A DNA stretch of 17,172 nt, from NCBI GenBank assembly GCA_015657735.1, contig SSSX01000680.1, positions 1-17,172 on the forward strand. Direction: 5' to 3'. This document shows, piece after piece, positions 1 through 6,505 of this stretch (positions are counted from its first letter, which is position 1; each line of letters starts with the position of its first letter). The DNA is from Zoogloeaceae bacterium. Its GTDB lineage: Bacteria; Pseudomonadota; Gammaproteobacteria; Burkholderiales; Rhodocyclaceae. The notes below the pieces were generated by a model. The model was not told the DNA's origin and did not search any database. It saw only the letters and a list, made by a program, of their open reading frames with translations. Made by a program: the position numbers and the translations under genes.

Positions 1-356
1 ACAGCCAGACCGCCACCGGCACAGATGCCCAGTGCCCCGATCCGTCCCGCATCGGCAAACGACAGCGTGGTCAGGTAATCAACGGCGGCATAGACATCGG
101 CCACGCGATTCATCGGCTCGTCCAGGAAACGCGGTTCGCCTTCGCTTTCACCTTGGTAGGCCGAGTCAAAGGCCAGGGCCACGAAACCTTGCTCGGCGAG
201 CAGACGGGCATAGGTGCCGGCTGTCTGTTCCTTGACGCCACCACCCGGATGAACAGTGACGATGGCCGGGTAACTGCTACCTTCCTGAAAGTCCTTCGGC
301 AGATACAAATGGCCGGCGAGCTTGAGGTTGCGGTTCTTGAAAGTAACGTTTTGCAT
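1..356 (-). CDS. Alpha/beta hydrolase, dienelactone-hydrolase-like (partial, C-terminus outside window)
   Basis: The first 118 codons of a cytoplasmic alpha/beta hydrolase read leftward off the window edge. The protein begins MQNVTFKNRNLKLAGHLYLP, a beta-strand opening usual for the COG1073/YcjY-like group. It then has HPGGG (oxyanion-hole region, about residues 36-40) and FDSAYQGESEGEP (about 67-79). Near the cut it has GICAGGG (about 110-116), which fits the nucleophile elbow G-x-C-x-G, so the likely nucleophile is Cys as in dienelactone hydrolases rather than Ser. The acid and His of the triad lie outside the window. The start is supported by a GGGAG Shine-Dalgarno sequence about nine bases upstream. 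The gene is divergent from the LysR regulator at 520, which is probably its controller. The substrate cannot be read from the sequence. Confidence 0.85.
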   Translation of the reverse strand, partial: MQNVTFKNRNLKLAGHLYLPKDFQEGSSYPAIVTVHPGGGVKEQTAGTYARLLAEQGFVALAFDSAYQGESEGEPRFLDEPMNRVADVYAAVDYLTTLSFADAGRIGALGICAGGGLA

Positions 357-519
357 GATCCAATCTCCCATCAAAGTAAATGTCGGGTGCGCTGACTTGC
401 TTTCGGGTTGTTTGCGGCAATCAGCGGTCAGTGCGTAAGACCTATGCTAACGATGTGATTGGTTCAAAAGAAGCCCATAAAATTGACTATAGTGGTAAGT
501 GTGAATTTACAATCGAGGC
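357..519. promoter_or_regulatory. Divergent intergenic control region, hydrolase / LysR
   Basis: This AT-rich gap separates two divergent genes and should hold both promoters and the LysR operator. A TATAGT hexamer (minus 486-491; plus 488-493), inside the perfect 8-bp palindrome ACTATAGT at 486-493, is the best -10 candidate on either strand. AAATT (480-484) and AATTT (504-508) form a loose dyad around it. I could not fix a correctly spaced -35 box or a convincing T-N11-A LysR box, so only the regional role is claimed. Confidence 0.35.
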
Positions 520-1446
520 ATGGATCCTTCTCTTCTTCCGGCACTGGCTTGGTTCGCCCATGTCGCTCAACACCGCAGCTTTACCAAGGCTGCGAACGAA
601 ATGGGGGTCTCCCGCGCCGCCCTGTCCCAGAACCTGAAAGCGCTGGAGCAGCGCCTGAACGTCAAACTGCTTTACCGCACGACACGGGACATGTCGCTCA
701 CCGATGAGGGTTTGCATCTCTTCGAGGCGCTACAACCGGCGCTGGCTTCAATCGAACGGGCGGTACGTAACATCGGCACAGCGCCCAGCGAACCCGCGGG
801 CCTGTTGCGCATCAATACCTCCCGGGTGGCCGCCAAGAGCCTGCTCGAACCTCATCTGGACGAGTTTTTCAGTCGTTATCCCAAGCTCAAGCTGGAAATC
901 GTCATGGACGACGGCATGTCCAACATCATTGCCGATGGTTGTGATGCAGGCATTCGTCTGGGTGAGCATCTGGCCGAGCATATGGTGGCGTTGCCCATCA
1001 CCCCGATGCTGGAGATGGCGGTTTGTGGATCGCCTGCTTATTTCGAGGCCCACGGCAAACCGCAAACACCGGCAGACCTGACCAATCACAACTGCCTGTC
1101 TTATCGCTTTGTGAATGGCTCGATCTTCCATTGGGAGTTTGCCGAGCCGGAAAACAAAAGTCGGACCTTTGTCGTGGAGCCGCACGGCTGCCTGACGACC
1201 AATGACGACGAGGGTATGGTCCGTGCCGGTCTGCAAAGCGTGGGTCTGATTCAGCACATGGAACTGGCGGTCCGCCCCCACTTGAAAGCGGGCACCTTGG
1301 TTCGGGTTCTCGAAAACTGGTCGATGCCCTTCACCGGGTTTTATCTGTATGTGCCGTCCCGTGAGCAGATGGCTGCCAAGGTGCGCGCTTTGATCGACTT
1401 CCTGGTGGAGAAACGGGAGGCGCTGGCTGCAGAATCGATAACGTAA
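520..1446 (+). CDS. LysR-family transcriptional regulator (CrgA-like)
   Basis: This 308-residue protein is full length for a LysR-type regulator. The N-terminal winged helix-turn-helix (about residues 5-65) includes RSFTKAANEMGVSRAALSQ and the linker-helix segment LEQRLNVKLLYRTTR. The C-terminal periplasmic-binding-protein-like effector domain (about 90-295) has the DAGIRLGE and SPAYFEAHGKPQTPADLTNH signatures of the CrgA-like subgroup. ATG at 520 is the only sensible start, because an in-frame stop lies at 502-504. The GAGG upstream of it ends one base before the ATG, so initiation may be weak or leaderless-like. It probably controls the divergent hydrolase. Its subgroup matches the regulator at 3743, but the two sequences are clearly distinct. 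The effector is unknown. Confidence 0.92.
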   Translation: MDPSLLPALAWFAHVAQHRSFTKAANEMGVSRAALSQNLKALEQRLNVKLLYRTTRDMSLTDEGLHLFEALQPALASIERAVRNIGTAPSEPAGLLRINTSRVAAKSLLEPHLDEFFSRYPKLKLEIVMDDGMSNIIADGCDAGIRLGEHLAEHMVALPITPMLEMAVCGSPAYFEAHGKPQTPADLTNHNCLSYRFVNGSIFHWEFAEPENKSRTFVVEPHGCLTTNDDEGMVRAGLQSVGLIQHMELAVRPHLKAGTLVRVLENWSMPFTGFYLYVPSREQMAAKVRALIDFLVEKREALAAESIT

Positions 1447-1469
1447 TCAGCCTCCCGCTTCCGTACCGC

Positions 1470-2159
1470 CTATTTCGAGTCAGCCAGTCGATATATGTGG
1501 CCCGGTGGCAGGATGGCTTGCGGTATGCCGTGGCGCACCGTGTTGAGCATGGCCTCGCCGACGATGCGGGTGGTCAGCACGTTGTGGGGTGAAAGCCGCC
1601 GCAGCACGGCGAGCAGCGGTTTGAGCGCAATGTACATCCAGCGATACACCGCGGTGCGCGAGTGGATGCCGTCTTCGGGGACGATGGCGGCAGGCCGGAA
1701 TATCGCCACCTGGCGAAACGGCAGTCGCTGCAGCGCGTTTTCCGTTTCGCCACGGACCCGGGCCCACATGGTCTTGCTTTGCTCGCTGCTGTCGGCGCCG
1801 GCGCCGGACACATAGACCATGCTCATGCCCGGATTGCGGCCGAGCAGTTGTTGCGCGACCTGAAGCGTGATGTCGTAGGTCACCGCGCGGTAAGCCGGCT
1901 CGGACATGCCGAAAGAGGAAACCCCGGCACAGAAAAAGCACGCATCGAGATGGGCAAACGCATCGCCCTCGGCCTGGAAGTTCTCCAACTGCGGCGTGAC
2001 GAAAACCTTGAGGCGCGGATCGTCGTAGCCGTGCAGGGCACTCCGGCCGATCACGATGATTTCGGTGACATCGCGCGCACGCAGGCAGGCGCGCAACACG
2101 CCTTGCCCGACCATCCCGGTGGCACCGACAAGCGCTATGCGCATGGCTTTACTTTCCAT
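1470..2159 (-). CDS. NAD(P)-binding Rossmann-fold protein (atypical SDR, HTATIP2/YwnB-like)
   Basis: This 229-residue single-domain Rossmann protein has the dinucleotide-binding motif GATGMVG at residues 12-18. It is followed by a strand with YVSGAGADS (about 116-124) and the helix WARVRGETENAL (132-143). Related atypical SDRs normally have a Lys in this helix (pattern ARVKGxxE); here that position reads Arg (R136). The C-terminal part is short, so it may be a small reductase or a redox sensor rather than a full epimerase. The start at 2159 is backed by GGAG eight bases upstream; a second ATG, residue 6, directly precedes the Rossmann strand. It follows the aldehyde dehydrogenase by 54 bases on the same strand and is probably cotranscribed. 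The substrate is unknown. Confidence 0.85.
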   Translation of the reverse strand: MESKAMRIALVGATGMVGQGVLRACLRARDVTEIIVIGRSALHGYDDPRLKVFVTPQLENFQAEGDAFAHLDACFFCAGVSSFGMSEPAYRAVTYDITLQVAQQLLGRNPGMSMVYVSGAGADSSEQSKTMWARVRGETENALQRLPFRQVAIFRPAAIVPEDGIHSRTAVYRWMYIALKPLLAVLRRLSPHNVLTTRIVGEAMLNTVRHGIPQAILPPGHIYRLADSK

Positions 2160-2213
2160 GATTGTTTCTCCATTGCCCGGAAATGAAACTGCTGTTGCCT
2201 GCCGACTGCGCGA

Positions 2214-3635
2214 TCAACAACCCGCCAGCACCGTTTTGGGTTCCAGAAAGGCGGCCAGACCCCATCTCCCCATCTCGCGGCCGATGCCGGATTGCTTGAA
2301 ACCGCCAAACGGCGCTTGCGGCTCATGGGCCAGGGTATTGACCAGCACCCGTCCGGATTCGATTTGGCGGGCCACTGCCATGGCGCGCTGCTGATCGGCG
2401 CCGAGCACCACGGCGCTCAGGCCGTAGCTCGTGTCGTTGGCGAGCGCGACGGCTTCGGCGTCATCGGCGTACGGGATCACGACCAGCACCGGCCCGAAAA
2501 TCTCCTCGCGGGCAATGCGCATTGTGTTGCGCACATCGGTGAAGACGGTCGGACGGACAAACCAGCCGCGGTGCAGACCATCCGGGCGTCCTTCGCCGCC
2601 GGCCAGCAACGACGCGCCTTCTTCGACGCCGAGCCGGATGTAGCCCTGGACGCGTTCCCACTGTTGCCGGCTCACCATCGGTCCGATGTCGCTGTCGGTC
2701 TGGCGCGGGTCGCCGGATCTGATCTGGCGCACCGCCGCCGCGATGGCGGATTCGAACTCGCCGAGCCGGGAGCGCGGCACCAGAATCCGCGTGCCGGCGA
2801 TGCAGGCCTGGCCGCTGTTCAGGAAGCCGGCCTGCAGGATCATCGGAACGACGGTGGCGATATCGGCATCCTCGAGGATCACCGTCGGCGATTTGCCACC
2901 GAGCTCGAGCGTGACCCGCTTGAGTGTCTCGGCGCTGTGCCGGACGATCTGCTTGCCGACGGCCGTCGAGCCGGTAAAGGAAATCTTGGCGATGTCGGGG
3001 TGGCGGGTGATTTCCGCCCCGACGACATCGCCGCGGCCGGTGACGATATTGAACACGCCGGCGGGCAGGCCCGCTTCATGCAGCGCTTCCGTGACGATGC
3101 GGGTTTGCCAGGCGCTCAATTCGCTCGGCTTGATCACCGCGGTGCAGCCGGCGGCCAGCGCGGTCGCCAGCTTGTTGCAGATGAAGCCGGCGTCGCTGTT
3201 CCATGGCGTGATCAGACCCGCCACGCCGAGCGGCGAATGGATCACCTGCGCCGTGCCGGCGGTTTCGGTGAACTCGAAGTTCTCCAGCGCCACGATGCTT
3301 GCCGCGATGGCGTCGGCCGGAAAGCCGACCATCCAGCCGGCCTGCGACGCAGGCGCGCCATACTCGGTGATGAGCGCCTCGCGCAGTTCCGCCGCGCGGG
3401 ACGATACCGCCGCGTGCATGCGGCGCAGCGCGGCGATCCGTTCGGCCTTCGTGGTCCGCGACCATGCCGGGAAAGCCGCCCTGGCCGCCGCAATGGCCTG
3501 CCGGCAGTCCTCGGCGTCGGCCAGGCGCACCTGACCGATAGCTTCTTCGGTCGACGGGTTGATCAGATCGAACCATTCTTCCCCGTGCGGGGTGACAAAT
3601 TGGCCGTTGATATAAATCGTATCGATGCGTTGCAT
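2214..3635 (-). CDS. NAD(P)-dependent aldehyde dehydrogenase
   Basis: This 473-residue protein is a normal-length member of the ALDH superfamily, oxidising an aldehyde to the carboxylate in the cytoplasm. Visible signatures are PWN with oxyanion-hole Asn146, IKPSE with Lys169 at the cofactor pocket, the FTGSTAVGK glycine loop (220-228), and LELGGKSP with general base Glu244. Further on are GQAC with catalytic Cys278, EEIFGPV (377-383), and PFGGFKQSGIGRE near the C-terminus. All catalytic residues are present. The start has GGAG seven bases upstream. It heads a two-gene unit with the Rossmann-fold gene at 1470-2159 and is divergent from the LysR gene at 3743, with a palindrome over its -35 region. 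The substrate specificity is not evident. Confidence 0.95.
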   Translation of the reverse strand: MQRIDTIYINGQFVTPHGEEWFDLINPSTEEAIGQVRLADAEDCRQAIAAARAAFPAWSRTTKAERIAALRRMHAAVSSRAAELREALITEYGAPASQAGWMVGFPADAIAASIVALENFEFTETAGTAQVIHSPLGVAGLITPWNSDAGFICNKLATALAAGCTAVIKPSELSAWQTRIVTEALHEAGLPAGVFNIVTGRGDVVGAEITRHPDIAKISFTGSTAVGKQIVRHSAETLKRVTLELGGKSPTVILEDADIATVVPMILQAGFLNSGQACIAGTRILVPRSRLGEFESAIAAAVRQIRSGDPRQTDSDIGPMVSRQQWERVQGYIRLGVEEGASLLAGGEGRPDGLHRGWFVRPTVFTDVRNTMRIAREEIFGPVLVVIPYADDAEAVALANDTSYGLSAVVLGADQQRAMAVARQIESGRVLVNTLAHEPQAPFGGFKQSGIGREMGRWGLAAFLEPKTVLAGC

Positions 3636-3669
3636 GTTTGCGCTCCGGTAAGAAGATGGGATGAGCGCC

Positions 3670-3698
3670 AGTATAGGAAGACTGTACTGATCCGATAA
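3670..3698 (-). promoter_or_regulatory. Putative sigma-70 promoter of the aldehyde dehydrogenase unit
   Basis: On the minus strand a TATACT -10 box (3675 to 3670) lies 17 bases from a poor -35 box, TTATCG (3698 to 3693). A start point near 3663 would give a leader of about 27 bases. The weak -35 overlaps one arm of the palindrome at 3693-3710, as expected for a promoter activated by LysR. Confidence 0.45.
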
Positions 3699-3710
3699 TC
3701 CGGTTTATCG
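3693..3710. promoter_or_regulatory. LysR operator-like palindrome
   Basis: CGATAA (3693-3698) and TTATCG (3705-3710) are perfect inverted arms around TCCGGT, whose inner CCGG extends the dyad. The distance is T-N10-A rather than the canonical T-N11-A. It lies between the divergent aldehyde dehydrogenase and LysR genes, 32 bases before the preferred LysR start. Confidence 0.5.
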
Positions 3711-3742
3711 TGCACGGACTGTTACGACTATCGGAACAATCG

Positions 3743-4639
3743 ATGCATCGCACGGGTTTGACGGAGCTGGAAATCGTCGTCGCGGTGGCGCGCCGCCGCA
3801 GCTTTCGCGGCGCCGCCCGCGAACTCGGCATGTCGGCGACGGCCGTCAGCAATGCGGTGGCCGGTCTGGAAAACCGGCTGCAAACCCGGCTCTTCAACCG
3901 CTCGACGCGCAGCGTCGCGCTGACCGACGTCGGGCAACGCTACGTCGACCGCATCACGCCGGCGCTGGCCGAAATCCTGCACGCGACCGAAGAGATCGGC
4001 AGCCTGCCCGAGATGCCCAGCGGCACCCTGCGCATCAACGCGCCGGCCGAAGTCGCGATGATGTTTTTTGAGCCGCTGCTGCGCGAATACGCGGAACGCT
4101 ATCCGGCCATGCGCGTGGAGGTGGTGACCGAGTCGCGGCTGATCGATATCGTCGCCGAGGGCTTCGATGCGGGAATCCGCCTCACCGAGAGCGTGCCGCT
4201 GGACATGATTTCGGTGCCCTTGACCGGCGCCATACGTCAGGTCGTCGTCGCCAGCCCGGCCTATCTGGAACGCCACGGCCGTCCGCAGGCGCCGGCCGAC
4301 TTGACCCACCACCGGGGCGTCCTGATGCGTCTGGCCAACGGCCGCCTGTATCAATGGGAGCTCGAGAAGGACGGACGGAAGATCGAAGCGGCGATTCCTC
4401 CGCGCCTCGTCTTCAGCGAAATGCGCGTGATCCGCGAAGCGGTGCGGGCCGGCCTCGGGCTGGGGTTTCTGGCCGAACTGTTCATCGTCGACGAGCTGGC
4501 CACGGGCCGGCTGGTGACGCTGCTCGACGACTGGTGCCAGCCGTTTCCCGGCCTGTGCCTGTACTACCCGGGACGGCGCCACATCCCGATCGGCCTGCGG
4601 GCCCTGATCGAGCTGATCCGTTCGCAGCGGGCTGGCTGA
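3743..4639 (+). CDS. LysR-family transcriptional regulator (CrgA-like)
   Basis: This 298-residue LysR-type regulator has a helix-turn-helix domain near the N-terminus (RRRSFRGAARELGMSATAVSN, then LENRLQTRLFNRSTRSVALTD). The effector-binding domain carries EGFDAGIRL and SPAYLERHGRPQAPADLTHH. ATG at 3743 is preferred over the in-frame GTG at 3710. It gives the usual opening MHRTGLTELE for this group and leaves the palindrome at 3693-3710 outside the gene; GGA precedes it by seven bases, a weak ribosome site. It is divergent from the aldehyde dehydrogenase/Rossmann pair, which is its likely target. It converges with the allophanate hydrolase gene, with an 11-bp inverted repeat between them. The inducer is unknown. 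Confidence 0.92.
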   Translation: MHRTGLTELEIVVAVARRRSFRGAARELGMSATAVSNAVAGLENRLQTRLFNRSTRSVALTDVGQRYVDRITPALAEILHATEEIGSLPEMPSGTLRINAPAEVAMMFFEPLLREYAERYPAMRVEVVTESRLIDIVAEGFDAGIRLTESVPLDMISVPLTGAIRQVVVASPAYLERHGRPQAPADLTHHRGVLMRLANGRLYQWELEKDGRKIEAAIPPRLVFSEMRVIREAVRAGLGLGFLAELFIVDELATGRLVTLLDDWCQPFPGLCLYYPGRRHIPIGLRALIELIRSQRAG

Positions 4640-4675
4640 CCGCGTTCCCCGGCGGCGCCGGGAAGGGGAACGCGG
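4640..4675. terminator. Perfect 11-bp stem-loop between convergent genes
   Basis: CCGCGTTCCCC (4640-4650) and GGGGAACGCGG (4665-4675) are perfect complements around a 14-base GC-rich loop, starting immediately after the LysR stop codon. It probably stops transcription from both sides. Neither strand has a U-tract directly after the stem: on the minus strand the TTTTTT run (4682-4687) comes before the hairpin. A classical intrinsic terminator is therefore not proven. Confidence 0.5.
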
Positions 4676-4698
4676 GGGGTCAAAAAATCCGGCTCACA

Positions 4699-6495
4699 TC
4701 ACCGTGCCAGCCACGCTTTCCACCCGCCGTACCGCGTGATGTCCTCGGCCCCGGCCAGGCCGCCGCTTTCGCAGATGAAGCCGCACACCTGGCTGCCGTC
4801 CTCCAGTGCGACCTTGCCGATGCCGAGCGGCGCCGGGATGCCGGCGACGAAGCTGCCGAAATGGCGGACCGGCAGCTCCCAGACCTCCATCTCGACGGCG
4901 GCGCCGTCCTCCGCCACGCGGACCATGCCGGGCCGCAGCGGAGGGCCGCCGGCGAGCGCATAGAAGCGGTATTCCGGCGCCGATCGCACGACCCGCAGCA
5001 GGCGCCCGCCGCGCTGGGTGAGCTGCCCGTTGAGGGGCTGGCCGGAGAGATGGGCGCCGCACACGGCCACCTGCACCATGCCGTCGGCGCCGGGCGTGGC
5101 GGGGAAGGGCCGGGCCGGCAGCGGCTGGCCGGTGGCGCCGAGCGGCAGGCTGGTGTCGGCCTGCCAGCGGGCGGCCAGTTCGAGCAGCGGCAGATCCTGG
5201 TGTGCTGGCGCAAACAGCGTCACGCCGAAGGGCAGGCCGTCGGGGCGGAAGGCGGCGGGCACCGCCACCGCGGCGTAATCCAGCAGGTTCATGAAGTTGG
5301 TGTAGTAGCCCAGCTCGGTGTTGATGCGGATCGGCTCGCTGTCCACCGCCGCGATGGTCGGGTGATGGCCGGCGGTCGGGGTGAGGATCAGGTCCACCTG
5401 CTGCCAGGCGGCGTCGCAGCGGTGCTTGAGGGTGCGCAGGCGGTACTGGGCGTCGAAGGCTTCGACGGCGCTGGCCGTCGCTCCGCCCAGGGTGATCGCC
5501 CGCGTCACCGGGAAGACCGATTCCGGCTGGCGCTCGATGAAGTCCCGGATGGCGTGGTAGCGCTCGGCGACCCACGGGCCGCCGTAGAGCAGGCGCGCGG
5601 TTTCCAGGAAGGGCTCGAAGTCGAGCTCCACCGCGGTGCCGCCGAGGCCTTCCAGGCGGGCCGCGGCGGCGGCGAACAGGCCGGCGTTGTGGGCGTCGCC
5701 GAAGAAGGCCAGCTGGTCCGGGCGCGGCACGCCGAAGCGGAACGGCTGGCCGGCCGGAAAGCGTCGGCCGTGGGCTTTGGCCGGGCGGCTGTAGGCGTCG
5801 GTTGCGTCGAAGCCGCGGGCAAGCCCGAACAGCGTGGCGGCGTCGGCGGCGGTGAGGGCGAAGATCGAGATCGTGTCGAGGCTGCGGCAGGCCGGCACCA
5901 CGCCGGTGGACGACAGCAGGCCGCAGCTCGGCTTGAGGCCGACCAGATTGTTGAAGGCGGCCGGCACACGGCCCGAGCCGGCGGTGTCGGTGCCCAGCGC
6001 GAAGCTCACCTGGCCGGCCGCCACGGCGACCGCCGAGCCGGAGCTGGAGCCGCCGGAGATGTGGTCGGGCTGGAAGGCGTTGCGGCACGCGCCGTACGGG
6101 CTGCGGGTGCCGTTGAGGCCGGTGGCGAACTGGTCCAGGTTGGTCTTGCCGAGGGGGATCGCGCCGGCGGCGACGAGGCGCGCCACCACCGCCGCGTCGG
6201 CGGCGGGCGCGTAGGCGAAATCGGGGCAGCCGGCGGTGGTCGGCAGGCCGGCCAGATCGATGTTGTCCTTCACCGCGAAGGGCACGCCGTAGAGCGGCAG
6301 GCTGGCCGGATCGTGCGCGTCCAGCGCGCGGGCGCGGGCCAGCAGCTCGGCCTCCGGCAGCAGGCTGATCCAGGCGTGGTGGGTGTCGGCGGCGGCCTGG
6401 GCGCGAAGGTCGGCGAACAGGGCGCCCGGCTTGAGGCCGGCGCGGTAGGCGGCGGCCAGCGTGGCGAGGTCGAGGCGGGTGGGCAGCATGGTCAT
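4699..6495 (-). CDS. atzF: Allophanate hydrolase
   Basis: It hydrolyses allophanate to ammonia and CO2, the last step of the guanidine (or urea) carboxylation route. The 598-residue length matches AtzF-type enzymes. The N-terminal amidase-signature domain carries the Ser-cisSer-Lys triad: Lys76 in FAVKDNID, Ser150 in GGSSSGS, and nucleophile Ser174 in DTAGSGR. The 24-residue spacing between the two serines is that of AtzF. The C-terminal domain after about residue 460 (VQVAVCGAHLSGQPLNGQL onward) is the extra domain that distinguishes allophanate hydrolases from plain amidases. It is the last gene of the operon, 10 bases after the carboxylase stop. GGAG lies only two bases from the ATG at 6495 but eight from the ATG at 6489, so translation may begin at 6489. 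Confidence 0.95.
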   Translation of the reverse strand: MTMLPTRLDLATLAAAYRAGLKPGALFADLRAQAAADTHHAWISLLPEAELLARARALDAHDPASLPLYGVPFAVKDNIDLAGLPTTAGCPDFAYAPAADAAVVARLVAAGAIPLGKTNLDQFATGLNGTRSPYGACRNAFQPDHISGGSSSGSAVAVAAGQVSFALGTDTAGSGRVPAAFNNLVGLKPSCGLLSSTGVVPACRSLDTISIFALTAADAATLFGLARGFDATDAYSRPAKAHGRRFPAGQPFRFGVPRPDQLAFFGDAHNAGLFAAAAARLEGLGGTAVELDFEPFLETARLLYGGPWVAERYHAIRDFIERQPESVFPVTRAITLGGATASAVEAFDAQYRLRTLKHRCDAAWQQVDLILTPTAGHHPTIAAVDSEPIRINTELGYYTNFMNLLDYAAVAVPAAFRPDGLPFGVTLFAPAHQDLPLLELAARWQADTSLPLGATGQPLPARPFPATPGADGMVQVAVCGAHLSGQPLNGQLTQRGGRLLRVVRSAPEYRFYALAGGPPLRPGMVRVAEDGAAVEMEVWELPVRHFGSFVAGIPAPLGIGKVALEDGSQVCGFICESGGLAGAEDITRYGGWKAWLAR

Positions 6496-6505
6496 CTCTC
6501 CGCAA

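Noticed and set aside
2292..3698. A 468-codon plus-strand frame opposite the aldehyde dehydrogenase
   Set aside because: Antisense shadow of a complete aldehyde dehydrogenase; no recognisable protein family.
3710..3742. GTG 3710 as start of the second LysR gene
   Set aside because: It adds 11 residues not typical of the family and would place the operator palindrome across the start codon.
4680..4698. T-run just after the allophanate hydrolase stop as an intrinsic terminator
   Set aside because: The TTTTTT on the minus strand is preceded only by a three- to four-pair stem; the 11-bp inverted repeat further on is the better candidate.
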